A stretch of 64,000 bases of DNA, from contig JAUVYV010000012.1 in the NCBI GenBank assembly GCA_030602885.1, forward strand, positions 20,346-84,345. The letters are read 5' to 3'. Both the position numbers and the translations under genes were made by a program. Position 1 is the first letter of the stretch, and every line of letters begins with the position of its first letter. This DNA is from Phycisphaerales bacterium (GTDB lineage: Bacteria > Planctomycetota > Phycisphaerae > Sedimentisphaerales > Anaerobacaceae). The notes under the pieces were generated by a model that saw nothing but the letters and a program-made list of their open reading frames with translations, was not told where the DNA came from and did not search any database. Of this stretch, positions 54,901 to 63,824 are shown in pieces.

Positions 54901-55668
54901 GTTTGAAAGCCAGATTACGGTTTCCCAGCACCCACCCTCGAGTTTGTCGCCCCAGGTCTCCTGCGTGGCATCGGTCCAGAGTTTTCGCTCGGACCATTCG
55001 ACCTGCTGGGGATAATCGAGATTGGTGTTGTTTGCACTGACCCAGCCCATCGCGCGCCAGGTGCTGAAGCTTGCCGAATTGATTGCGTCAATGAACGGGG
55101 TGTGGAAGATCTGAGTGGTGTCGGCAGGGTAGCCGGGCCTTATTGCCTTGAGGTTGGTGATGCCGGTGTTGGTAGCGCTCTCTGATGTTCTCTTGGTGTC
55201 GGTGAAGCTGATGAAGACAACGTTGTTCCACTCATCAGCGTCGGTTGGCACAATCAGGTCGAAGGCGGTGGTGTTTGTGCCGGAGTCATAAACCTGATTG
55301 GCAGTGGAGAAATTGCCCTCAAATATCGAAAGGGTGGCCTGGCCGTTGAACGAGCACTTGTAGGTGCCGCTCACATTGGGGAAATGCCGCTCGGGGTCGT
55401 CGATACTGCCTTCCCAGGGCGCTATAGGTCGCATATCCCAAAGGACGGTTATGGCATCGGTTGTGGGCCAGCCCTGCGAGTCGGTTGCAGCAGGTGTGCG
55501 GTCTGTATTTTCAAAGGCCCGCAACGTTTTTGCCGCATCGACAAAGGGCAGGTTCCAGCCCATTCCGATGCCGACGCCGATTTTGCCCGGATACGTCTGG
55601 GCAAAGACCAACGAGGACATAACCAGCAGCAAAACAAGACTCATTAAACAAATTAATTTCTTACACAT
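48970..55668 (-). CDS. Giant secreted multidomain carbohydrate-active protein (~2,232 aa): N-terminal GH-like domain, Fn3-like repeats, GH30-like core, duplicated C-terminal modules
   Basis: Signal peptide MCKKLICLMSLVLLLVMSSLVFAQ; VEWSNEVWN and CAYEGGS in the N-domain; QGWGACAGM, YGLSIQNEVGF and VWNEEFGG in the central domain. Confidence 0.85.
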   Translation of the reverse strand: MCKKLICLMSLVLLLVMSSLVFAQTYPGKIGVGIGMGWNLPFVDAAKTLRAFENTDRTPAATDSQGWPTTDAITVLWDMRPIAPWEGSIDDPERHFPNVSGTYKCSFNGQATLSIFEGNFSTANQVYDSGTNTTAFDLIVPTDADEWNNVVFISFTDTKRTSESATNTGITNLKAIRPGYPADTTQIFHTPFIDAINSASFSTWRAMGWVSANNTNLDYPQQVEWSERKLWTDATQETWGDKLEGGCWETVIWLSNEAGIDPWITIPIHASDDYITQLATLFKDNLNADRNVYVEWSNEVWNFLFWQTNYNNLWGQALGLSNVEHYAKRTAEISNIFKSVWGASAINDRVRVMNCWYDSGGLFQQQMNYINNNFGPPSQIIYAIASANYLDVRDTGLLEYGTAQEILDGMWAKSDSWVPYRQAAATVAGDWTLPGGHCAYEGGSDTGGGSTMNLPNRLAAERSAGMMDLMIHDLRDNWFPHDGQLFMCLELTSGYNRYGCWGLTDDVTDPDRNYKFAAVRNLLGDPQPPPGKATNPSPPDWAANVPTSEDLSWTAGSRAASHDVYFGVDPTPDSSEFKGNQTGTTYDPGTLANDTTYYWRIDGKNETGTTTGDVWSFTTMAEGVRTMNVIIAADDGYDLYVNGEFIGSGATWTTAQTYNWIELLAGENVVAVRGVDAYLAEGVLAELIIDANRVGTDTSWKVSLSPGTGWESPGFDDSGWANASDRGAYGGDPWGTGVAGMPTDTPAHWIWSAGAESPVYLRYSFTLGPPVPPGQASNPSPADAATDQSVDVDLSWSAGSGATSHDVYFGTSSPGEFQGNQTSTTFDPGTMANDTTYYWRIDEKNAEGTTTGTVWSFTTEATTPPPGQASNPSPANGATSVNINADVSWTAGSGATSHDVYFGQTSPGTFQGNQTSTTFDPGTMANDTTYYWRIDEKNASSTTTGTVWSFTTEAAGAAVTITVNPAVQYQLIQGWGACAGMSVVATDTRAQAAYRNLGMNLLRVAIEPCILMAPGGDLWSPFVELTADIDENITKFNFEHSRYWYWDDVVEWLAANALEPERVKIHGSCWSPPNWAKAPTGLYVDTGAGAGLTPFVAYCNECDSVGGTWDDGTFNWNAYQYCSRFLAAWCKGFSQHAGGVPIYGLSIQNEVGFESPFNSCTLYHKARSEQIEQDRIFDPNIYANALKAVKDEFALHPELASVEIFGPDHAGLDENPANPWGLLWQTLGVQAVKDHTDPELINFLGTYSHNYSAPAAKRAEMFNAHWEGIDSMPGENWAAWDYPASMHAGIGGDGKQVWNEEFGGHFPTSWTNMLDMAGDLHCQLVWGHESAIIHWAFCEDTLTQHNLLATSQLDNPEQSMKYSTFKQFSRYIRPGAKCVDATFSDGSTSYGGANDMDVENALNVSAYIHETDGRVTIVFVNMKASSEAVTINVPTSPDVTTYSVYRSTSSDRFAQQPDLNVSGGQVSLTVPAQSIVTLTGTGPVTPQPPGQASNPSPADAATDVSVDADISWTAGSGADSHDVYFGQTTSPPFVQNQAGTIYDPGTMAEATTHYWRIDEKNAEGTTTGVVWSFTTGAVDTTPPAAPTGLTATAGDTTVDLDWADNTEPDLSHYNVKRSTTTGGPYTQIATNVTVSAYTDTGLTNGTTYYYVVTAVDTSSNESGNSNEASATPTGPPPPPGQLLVWDLVGVSGSASSTADVFDPDISATAPSGVASIASGLTPGFPSFAGLVAYNLNANTLAEAKANNEYFSWTITPESGYQMSLTSIDLRALSQNTLRTFNLLSSVDGFTTSIGYVTSDSTSPTLQTINITGHDNLTGAVEFRLYVYPSVNTYETLGIGDMTGNDLIVNGTTGTAGPPDTTPPADPTGLTATAGDSQVSLDWADNTEPDLSHYNVKRSTTAGGSYTQIATNVTVSSYTDTGLTNGTTYYYVVTAVDTSSNESGNSNEASATPEGIPDTTPPAAPTGLAATAGDAQVSLDWADNTEPDLSHYNVKRSTTAGGSYTQIATNVTVSAYTDTGLTNGTTYYYVVTAVDTSSNESGNSNEASATPQAGPPPPEQQLLVWDLDGAGGSASSTADVFDPDISATAPSGVASIGSGLIPYGASFDGLVAYFLNANNLNQAKTNDEYFSWTITPESGCQMSLTSIDLRALSQNTSRTFNLFSSVDGFTTSIGSVTSSSTSPTLQTINVTGHDNLTGAVEFRLYVYPGENLYETLGIGDMTGDDLIVNGTTN

Positions 55669-56569
55669 AATATGCATCCTCTTAAGTGTTATTAAAACTT
55701 CAACAAAGTACGCAATACTACTTCTCACAAATCACAAATACTTCTTTTTTTCCACTCCTGATTTCTCACCTCCTTTGCACCGTTGTGCCAAACTTTTACA
55801 AAGCCCGTTGGTTCCATTGATTTATGTTTATCACGCACTGAGTGTGTGGTTATCAACGGCGGCGATTGAAGCGATGAAAATCGAGAAATGATTGCCCGAG
55901 CTGCGTCGCTGAGCGGCGATACCACTCCTATATCGCCCGCCCGGCTTCGCCATCTACCCTTTCCTTCATGGCTCATATTCCGCCTCCGTGAGGAATTCAC
56001 AGATACACCGCGCAACGGCTCTCTTGAGCGCGCTGTGAATGTTCATTAAGGTCGACCGGGTAAGAAAACCGGGTGCGACTCCTCTTTCAAACTGCTGCGG
56101 CCTTTTATACAGGCCTCCTGTGCCTTGTCAAGCAAATTCTACTTAACCTTTCGGGGGTTTTTTCAATTTTTTTGTTTACGATGGTGGGCGAGTTGTAAGG
56201 CCCTCTATTATAAGCACTTATGAGGCTTTAAGGTATTGTTTTTTACCAGGCCAAGCTGATGAAATGAAAAATTCTGAGCATCTCCCGGGGCTCCACTAAA
56301 TGAGCAAACCAAGAAATCGCCCGAAAATGGGCTATTTGCAGAGCGTGTCAAGCGTGGGCCGAGAAGCCCTAATCGCAGGAGAACACCGATTCGCTCAACA
56401 TTTCGCAGAAACGAATATAGTGGAGAGAACGTAGCTGTATGTGTAAAAAGACCTTACGGCAATCGCCTGAACAGCCGGCAAAAGACAGTGCTTTCTTATT
56501 CATCATACTTTCCTTCCAGCTCCAGTAACAATACACCATTGCCAGGACTTTAGATATCCTTTCAAAGGG

Positions 56570-59347
56570 TCATTTCATCCAGCAATTCACCAGGGCTTCG
56601 AGGTCTTCGATATCGACGGAGCCGTCGCCGCCTGCGGGCGCTACGTCTGCTGAGGGGCTGGCAGGCGGGCTGAGCCATTGATCGCCGAGATAGGCGAAAT
56701 CCTCAAAGTTGACGCTGCCGTCGCTGCTTATATCGCACTGTGGGCAGAGGTCGGTTCCGTAGAGCGTGGCAACGCTGCTCGCCGGCATGACAACTGAGCC
56801 GTTATGAGCTGCTGTTCCTGAGTACACGCAGTCATCAGAATCCGTTGTTATGTAAACGTCATATTTGTGCGGCAGGATATCACCATTGAGATGCAACTCC
56901 ACGGTTTTAGTATAGGAGGTTGCGTTAATCAGGACTATAGTTGAAGTATTGTGCTCGGGATGTTTGAAGGCAGCGACCATTAAATTCTGGTTATCAGAAA
57001 CACTCTCTACCATAACGGCTTCGGGCCTGATGTAGCGGTAGAAGTGCTTCGATATGTAGTAGCGTTTGCCCGGAATACCATTATTCATAAGGACGAATTC
57101 CGTCATGCCTGCCTCGCTGATCTGCCACCAGACCCATGCTGAGGCGTGGCCGTATTTCAGGGCGGCGTAGATGGACTGGGCAAGCTGCATGGAATCGGTC
57201 CAGCTTTCGCTATAGCCGCTTGTTTCTGTCATCCAGAATGGTTTTCCAGTCGGCTCGAATCTGTTTTTGGCGAAAGTCCAGGCGGCGGCTTCGTTGGAGT
57301 CCGGATCGGGCGTCATTCCGTCGTTGACATAGCCGTGGACGGCCCATATACCCATCTGGGCGTTGGCTGCCGGGGTGTTGATAATATCATATTCGTATGC
57401 GGTTCCATCCCACTGCTGTGTCCAGAGCATATGCTCGACGCCGTAGAGTTTCACATCCGGGAACGTGGTGTGGATGATGGGGCCGGCGATTTTGAGCATA
57501 TCCACGTACTGCTGATGCGTATAGATGCAGGAATTGTATGGTTCCTCGAAGTTGGGCTCGTTCTGTAAGCTGAGCGCGTATAGGTCGATGCCGATATCGT
57601 TGTAATCCTGTATGGATTGAACGGCATAGTTTCCAAAGTCATCGTAGTAGTCCGGATTGAGGTATGTGATACCGCAGCACTGCGGAGGTATCTTCATATA
57701 GTGAGGGGGGGTCCAGTATGCGGCGGTGAATTTGAGGGGTTCGCCGCTTGCGTCGGCCTTTGCCTTCATCGCCTGGAGGTATGGTATCTGCTTTGGCCAC
57801 TGGCCCGGCTCATCTGGTTTTGGATAGTATTCGTTTCTGAGGATGGTAAGGCCGAGGTCGTCAATCACCAGGTCGAGGAAGTTCTGATTGTAGAAAGGCC
57901 CGCTGCTCCACCATACGTTCATCGCACCGTGTGCGCCGAAGCCGTCTATTGTCTGGTAGGTGGTTGACTGGTCGATAGTGACGACAGGATGGTGAATAAG
58001 GGAGGTTTTGAAGGACCAGATGTCGCCCTGTGTTGTGCCGCTGGCATTTTGTTCGTTGATTTGCCAGTAGTAAACGGTGTCGCGGTCGAGGGTGTCGGGG
58101 GTGTAGGCGGCAGAGGCGCGGTTTATTAAAAACGGCGGGGGGCTATCGGTGCCGAAATAGAGATCGTGAGAAGTTGCACCGGGGCCCGGCGTCCAGGTTA
58201 GCTGAGCGTTGATGGGGGCTCTTTGTTCTCCGTCGGCGGGCTGCGGGTTGGATGCCTTTCCGCTGGAGGTTGTAAACTGCCAGAGGGGCCCTTTCCAGAG
58301 CAGGTCGAGATGGCTGTCGTTGACCTCGTCGATACGCCAGTAGTATGTGGTATCAAGCGGCAGGTCATTAAGCTGATAGGATGCTTCGCTTTGCCGGCCC
58401 TTGTATATGCCGAAGGGGTTGGGGTCGGTGCTCATAGAGCCGACCAGGTGCTTATTAGTCCCGAAAAAGACATCGTGGCCGTCAATAGAGGCCGCGTAGG
58501 CGCCCGGTTTCCAGGAGAGGGTGACATCGACGGTGCCGTTGTAGAGTTCGGCGACTGTAGCGTCGTCGGCTGGGGCAGGCGCCGCTGCTGTCAGGCCTGT
58601 GGTCGTAAAGCTCCAGAGCTGGCCTGTTATTATTCCTGACGTATCGTTGGCTTCGTCTATTCGCCAATAGTAAGTAGTCTGTAGCAGCAGTGTGCCGGGG
58701 CTGTATTCGTTCGGGTCCCGTCGGCCGATATAGACTCCAAGCGGGTTGCTGGTATTGGCATCGGTGACAGCGGCCTGGTCGGTGCCGAAATAGACGTCGT
58801 GACCACCGTTGGGGCTGTATGCGACGCTGGTTCCGGGCGTCCAGGTGATGGTGGGATTTATGGAAACACCATTTTGGGCGTTTGACGGATTCGGCCCTGC
58901 GGCCTGCGGGCCTATGGTCGAGAAGCTCCAGACATCGCTTACCCAGGGGCTCTGGAGGTTTGTATCGTTTACCTCGATGATGCGCCAGTAGTAGGTTTGT
59001 TCGACTGCCAGAGGTGCGTCCATTCCGAAATCCGGCGGGTCGGTTGGGACCCAGCTTGCGGTCTCTGCGCGGTAGTGGCCGGCGGCGGTGCCGAGCGGGT
59101 AGTTCAGGTTCGCACCGTTGACAAAGGAGAAGTTGGTGTGCAGAAAGACGTGATGTCCGTTTGTGTTTTTGCCGGGGACGTAATCGGCGACGTAATCGCC
59201 TGCTGTCCAGGTTATGGTCAGACTCGGAGAGCATCCCGTCGCTGTATCTTCGGGGTTTGGATTGCCGGCGATGGGGGCGGCAAAAGAATTCGCTGCCAGG
59301 GTCAAAATCAAGGCTTGAGCGAACAGGGCGACTAATTTTCTATACAT
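56570..59347 (-). CDS. Secreted GH30-like protein with Fn3-like domains and dockerin-like C-terminus
   Basis: TIDGFGAHGAMN, LYALSLQNEPNF, PFWMTETSGYSES; C-terminal CDISSDGSVNFEDFAYLGDQW...GDGSVDIEDLEALVNCW. Confidence 0.85.
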   Translation of the reverse strand: MYRKLVALFAQALILTLAANSFAAPIAGNPNPEDTATGCSPSLTITWTAGDYVADYVPGKNTNGHHVFLHTNFSFVNGANLNYPLGTAAGHYRAETASWVPTDPPDFGMDAPLAVEQTYYWRIIEVNDTNLQSPWVSDVWSFSTIGPQAAGPNPSNAQNGVSINPTITWTPGTSVAYSPNGGHDVYFGTDQAAVTDANTSNPLGVYIGRRDPNEYSPGTLLLQTTYYWRIDEANDTSGIITGQLWSFTTTGLTAAAPAPADDATVAELYNGTVDVTLSWKPGAYAASIDGHDVFFGTNKHLVGSMSTDPNPFGIYKGRQSEASYQLNDLPLDTTYYWRIDEVNDSHLDLLWKGPLWQFTTSSGKASNPQPADGEQRAPINAQLTWTPGPGATSHDLYFGTDSPPPFLINRASAAYTPDTLDRDTVYYWQINEQNASGTTQGDIWSFKTSLIHHPVVTIDQSTTYQTIDGFGAHGAMNVWWSSGPFYNQNFLDLVIDDLGLTILRNEYYPKPDEPGQWPKQIPYLQAMKAKADASGEPLKFTAAYWTPPHYMKIPPQCCGITYLNPDYYDDFGNYAVQSIQDYNDIGIDLYALSLQNEPNFEEPYNSCIYTHQQYVDMLKIAGPIIHTTFPDVKLYGVEHMLWTQQWDGTAYEYDIINTPAANAQMGIWAVHGYVNDGMTPDPDSNEAAAWTFAKNRFEPTGKPFWMTETSGYSESWTDSMQLAQSIYAALKYGHASAWVWWQISEAGMTEFVLMNNGIPGKRYYISKHFYRYIRPEAVMVESVSDNQNLMVAAFKHPEHNTSTIVLINATSYTKTVELHLNGDILPHKYDVYITTDSDDCVYSGTAAHNGSVVMPASSVATLYGTDLCPQCDISSDGSVNFEDFAYLGDQWLSPPASPSADVAPAGGDGSVDIEDLEALVNCWMK

Positions 59348-60071
59348 AACACTACTCCTTCAACAATGTCAGTTCAGTTAAGAACTTTCTACAGGTTCGA
59401 TTTATGCCGATTATTAGGGCAGACTCTAAGATTCGCTGATTCCCGCACATCGCTGTCTCCTTTTGGGATTCGGCTTATGCATATCTGCTGTTAACGTACC
59501 AGCGTCTATCGGGTGTGAACACTTAGAGTTCGGGGAAACTACCCGCAGCTTTTCATCGACCCTCGCTGCCAGCACAAACCCCCAGTTTCTTAAGTCTAAC
59601 CCTAACCGTACCTTCATTATAGTGGGTATGGCGGTTTTTGCAAGGGTTTTTTGGCTTAAGGGCAATATTGGCGGGTAATTTTTTTGGGGGAAAGGGGGTA
59701 TGGGTGGAGGATGGGAAGATGTCGAACATTGCCGGTTTTTCTCGTCTAAGCCCTTTGTGGAAGGTTAGTTAGAAGTATTGAGCAATGACGAGCGGCGTGT
59801 TTGATAAACAGTGAAATTATAAAAAAATTTGCAAAATTATGAAAAAAGGCTTGCTTTTTGTTTGTCAATAGGTTAAAATACCGGTAATGTTAGATGAATA
59901 CAGAACAATATGGTGGTGTGAGGCGAAGACAGATGGGACGGCGGGAGGACGAGGGCCGGTAACGCAGGGAGATGAGTCAGGGCGCTTGGTGAGATTCGGT
60001 GAGAGGCGGGTGAGCAGGTGTGAGGTGAGGGGTTGCGGGTTGCAGGGTGTGAGAAATGAAGGGGCAGAGGG

Positions 60072-60563
60072 ATGCATGTGAAACGGACAGTAATAGCGGA
60101 GAGAGATGCAGGGGGGCTGAGTGATTTTCGCGGGCAGGTCGAGGTGCTTGCGAGCAGGGTCGGGCTGTTGAGGGGTGAGGACCGGTTGTTGATGGAGATG
60201 TATCTTAATCATGGGAACAGCTTTCGGCAGATGGCTCGGCTTTTGGGTGTGAATTCGGTGACGGTGAGCCGGCGGGTGCGCAAGCTTTGCGAGCGGCTTG
60301 TTGACGGAGAGTACATTGAGTGCCTGAAGAACCGCGAGAAATTCACGGCGACCGAGATGGAGATAGCGAAGGACTATTTTTTAAGTGGTCTTTCGATGAG
60401 GAAGATCGCTGTGAAGCGAGGGTACAGCAGACATGCGGTGAAGGGGACGGTTCGCAAGCTAAAGGCAGTTGTGGGGGGGACAGTAAAAGGGGCGGAAGAA
60501 AAGCTTCTTAGGGGCAGCTCAGAAAATCAAAAAGCAAATATCAAAATGAAAAATGACATATGA
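60072..60563 (+). CDS. HTH DNA-binding protein (sigma-70 region 4-like)
   Basis: GNSFRQMARLLGVNSVTVSRRVRKLCERL and LSGLSMRKIAVKRGYSRHAVKGTVRKLK helix-turn-helix segments. Confidence 0.6.
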   Translation: MHVKRTVIAERDAGGLSDFRGQVEVLASRVGLLRGEDRLLMEMYLNHGNSFRQMARLLGVNSVTVSRRVRKLCERLVDGEYIECLKNREKFTATEMEIAKDYFLSGLSMRKIAVKRGYSRHAVKGTVRKLKAVVGGTVKGAEEKLLRGSSENQKANIKMKNDI

Positions 60564-61208
60564 AAATTCAAAAAGGATGGAGCGTTAGATTTTGATCGCA
60601 GGGCTGAGTACATGTGGAAGCGGAGGTGAAAGGCCGCTGGGTTAAATATAGTTGAGGTTCCGGAAAGGGAGGCCGGGACGGATTTATAGAGGGATGCTGT
60701 TTCGCCGAGGGTTTTTTCCTTGTCGGTTCGATGTAACCGACGGGGACGGAGTCCGGAAAGACAGTGGAAATCCTAAGCACTAAATCCTAAATCCGAAACA
60801 AATCCAAAGGACCAAAACTCGAAATTCAAAACCGCGGGAAGTTCACGAAGGTTTCTTTCGATACAGATTCCTTTGACGCGGATTTTTGCCACAAAGACTC
60901 GAAGACACTAAGAGAACATGGTTATAAGTGAAGAATTAAGAAGTGGGATTCGACAAGTTTCGAGATATGTTGACAGTGTGTTTTCAGTATAGTAAGTTGG
61001 TGACAGAAAGTGGTGAGTATAGATAACCATATTGGCAATATGCGGTGCGAGCGTGCGGAGCTTTTATCTAACAGGTACTGATATGGCCCTAAGATTTCAT
61101 GCACAAATTTTAGATAAATTCATGTTGGCAGAAAATACATATGTTCTTTTCTAGCAAGGATTTATGAGTAGGCGATAAAAAAAGGGGGTAAAAATTAGCT
61201 AAACTTTC

Positions 61209-61236
61209 TTGACTTTTTAGCCGTATAGTATATAGT
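61209..61236 (+). promoter_or_regulatory. Candidate sigma70-like promoter
   Basis: TTGACT - 16 bp - TATAGT just upstream of the RHH gene. Confidence 0.5.
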
Positions 61237-61258
61237 AGTAGAAGACAGGATGGTTGCT

Positions 61259-61468
61259 ATGATAAAGAAAACAATGACATTAAATCTGACGAGCGCGGAA
61301 ATGAAAGTCCTTGAAGAACTGGCCAGAAGAAAGGACTTAACGAAAACAGCATTGATCCGGCAGGCTCTTCGACTCTATCAAATGATAGAGGTCAGAATGG
61401 AACGAGGAGAAAAGTTATATATGGAAGATGGATTAGAAAAAAAGAAAAGCGAATTGGTTATACTGTAA
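61259..61468 (+). CDS. Ribbon-helix-helix (CopG-like) DNA-binding protein
   Basis: MIKKTMTLNLTSAEMKVLEELARRKDLTKTALIRQALRLYQMIE. Alternative start 61250. Confidence 0.75.
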   Translation: MIKKTMTLNLTSAEMKVLEELARRKDLTKTALIRQALRLYQMIEVRMERGEKLYMEDGLEKKKSELVIL

Positions 61469-62115
61469 TGAATCAACGGATTCTTATACTGGAGCAAAAA
61501 ACAAAGAAGTTCACAGAGGCGACATTCCATGAAGAGGTTAGTGCTGACCAGCTTTCCGAAGCAGAAGCACAATGGAAACCGGTTCGCAAAGCCGCAGTTA
61601 ACAGGATGCTTCACTCGGGAAAAAGTCCCACAGAAATCCATACTCTTTTTCAGCATGCTCATTGGGACTGGCTAAAAAAAGCAAAGGCATTGCAAGATGG
61701 TCTTTTAGCAATAAAGTGCTTTGGGATTGAGAAGGCAGGTCGATGGCAAGGGCTTATGATGTTACAATTAGCAGGGTACTGTGCTAAACTTGAAGCCAGT
61801 CGGGGTAAACCACTTGTGTATATAGAGTTTCTCGAAACCGCGCCATGGAACTTGCGGGATATAGTAGATGAGCCTATGTACGGATTGGTTGGTACGCGCC
61901 TTATTGAAGCTGCAATTCGCTTGAGTATAATTGAGGGTTTTCATGGCCGGGTTGGATTGTTGGCATTGCCCAAAGCTGAGCAGTTCTATGAAAAAAGATG
62001 TAGGATGGTGCGTATTGAAAAGGCGGGACATTATGGGATGGCGTGGTATGAATTAACACAAGAAGGTGCGGCGGCTTTCTTAAAAGGAGGAAAACATGGC
62101 AATACAAATGAATAA
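61468..62115 (+). CDS. GNAT-fold-like protein
   Basis: YIEFLETAPWN, GLVGTRLIEAAIRLSIIEGFHGRVGLLALPKAEQFYEKRCRM; TAATG overlap with the RHH gene. Confidence 0.6.
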   Translation: MNQRILILEQKTKKFTEATFHEEVSADQLSEAEAQWKPVRKAAVNRMLHSGKSPTEIHTLFQHAHWDWLKKAKALQDGLLAIKCFGIEKAGRWQGLMMLQLAGYCAKLEASRGKPLVYIEFLETAPWNLRDIVDEPMYGLVGTRLIEAAIRLSIIEGFHGRVGLLALPKAEQFYEKRCRMVRIEKAGHYGMAWYELTQEGAAAFLKGGKHGNTNE

Positions 62116-62602
62116 CGACGTTGTTTGGCTTAAACAAATGGCCGAAGATGAGGATTATGGGTTTATTTCTGCCGGTGGATTATACGCCCGGAGGTTAGAT
62201 GAACAGCAGCAAGAAATGAAGCAATCTAACAAGAATTCATGTGTTCTTGGGCAGCTTGTTGAATTAGCTCGCCGCCGGAAAGGAATGTCGCCGTTAGATC
62301 TTTCTAAGGCGGCCCAGGTCGGTTTGTCGGAAGTGCTGGAAGTCTTGTCAGGCCAAGCGACGGAACCCAAACCCCGAGTTCTTTTTATGTTGTCACAGGC
62401 CTTAGATCTGCCAGCAGAAGGTTTGATGGAATTGGGAGGACTCATGGAGTCAAGAGACAAGCACCTTGAAGAAGCTGTGGTTCGTTTTGCAGCACAGTCC
62501 AAGCCAACGGCCAAGCTTTCAAGGTCAGAGAAAGAAGCATTAGAGGAATTTGTTAAGGTTTTGGCAAGGCACTCCGACAGAGGGCGATGTAGTGACAAAT
62601 AA
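62096..62602 (+). CDS. XRE-family HTH protein
   Basis: LGQLVELARRRKGMSPLDLSKAAQVGLSEVLEVLSGQATEPKPRVLFMLSQALDLPAEGL. Confidence 0.8.
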   Translation: MAIQMNNDVVWLKQMAEDEDYGFISAGGLYARRLDEQQQEMKQSNKNSCVLGQLVELARRRKGMSPLDLSKAAQVGLSEVLEVLSGQATEPKPRVLFMLSQALDLPAEGLMELGGLMESRDKHLEEAVVRFAAQSKPTAKLSRSEKEALEEFVKVLARHSDRGRCSDK

Positions 62603-63471
62603 TTTCATAGATCAACAAACTGCTGATAATATCGACCTGTATATCCAACGTGTTCTTTCTGGTATTGGTAATCCGGAGCCACCCCTCGATCTGGGCGAAG
62701 TCTGCGAATTGCTTCATCTTGATAAGAGTTACTATTCGTCTACCGAACACGGAGTGCTACAAGAGACAATCCATCGTTTGAAGGTAGCTGGCCAGCAGAT
62801 TATGAAAAGACCTACAATTCTAATTGACGCAATTAAAAAATTTGAACTGAATGCACTATGGCTACCCGATCGCAAGCGGATCCTGATTGACAGAGAAATG
62901 CCAGAGCTTAAGCAGCGTTGGGGGGGAGGCCCATGAAATCGGCCACAGTTTAATTCCCTGGCATGAAGTGTTAATTCATGGGGACCAACACAGAACATTA
63001 AGTTCTGCTTGTAAAGAACAAGTAGAAATGGAGGCCAACTATGCTGCCGGTCGCCTTCTTTTCCTACAAGATCGCTTTGCAGAAGAGGTTCTTAGTGAGA
63101 GTCTTGATTTCAAGAAGATACAAAAGCTTGCCAGTCAATATGGAAATACGATAACGTCAACATTATGGCGAACGGTAGAATCCCTATTAACATCCGCTTT
63201 TGGATTGGTGAGTGTTCATCCGCAAAACGAACTTCAATCTCCTGTTAAAACAGTCAGGCATTTTATGCGTTCACCTTCTTTTAAGGAGAACTTCGCCTCG
63301 GTAACCGGTGAACAGTTGTTTCTTATGTTAGGCAAATTTTGTTTTGGCAAGCGCGGGCCGATAGGTTCTGCAGAGATATCACTCAGTGATACCGACCGGA
63401 CTGACCACATCTTTTTCGTCGAAAGCTTTCACAATGGCTATGACACGCTTACATTTGGGATACTTCGTTGA
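62592..63471 (+). pseudogene. ImmA/IrrE-family metallopeptidase, frameshifted at G7 (62920-62926)
   Basis: Frame A ends RILIDREMPELKQRWGGGP*; frame B continues GGEAHEIGHSLIPWHE...; removing one G gives KQRWGEAHEIGHSL (HExxH). Confidence 0.8.
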
Positions 63472-63741
63472 TTCGCTGTTTCTTATCTTGGGAACAAAAG
63501 ATTTCATTAACCGAGTTGTGGGGTGGGTATTGTGTGTTAAGGACATGAGGTTTTTGGTTTTCACCCAGGTCGTAGGCTGGGTGTTAAGGACGTGAGGATT
63601 TCGGGTCTCTATTAGGTGATTGAACCTCACGCCTGCAACCCTCGGTGAAACCGGGGGCTAATGGGGGAAGTGGGAGGTAGGGATTTTTGGATTTCATATC
63701 TTCGATTTACGATTTAATAATGATTCGGAATTGGGCCCTGG

Positions 63742-63764
63742 TGAGATAGCTTCGCATCTCACGG
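63742..63764. repeat. Hairpin GTGAGAT-AGCTTCGC-ATCTCAC
   Basis: Perfect 7-bp stem read from sequence. Confidence 0.7.
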
Positions 63765-63782
63765 GGTAAAGGGGGGGTGTTA

Positions 63783-63824
63783 ATTTACGATTTACGATTT
63801 TCGATTTACGATTTACGATTTGGG
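63783..63824. repeat. Heptamer array, ATTTACG-type, 6 units
   Basis: ATTTACG ATTTACG ATTTTCG ATTTACG ATTTACG ATTTGGG. Confidence 0.94.

Noticed and set aside
58482-59234. 250-aa minus-strand ORF in an alternative frame
   Set aside because: Arg/His-rich out-of-frame reading of the 56570-59347 gene.
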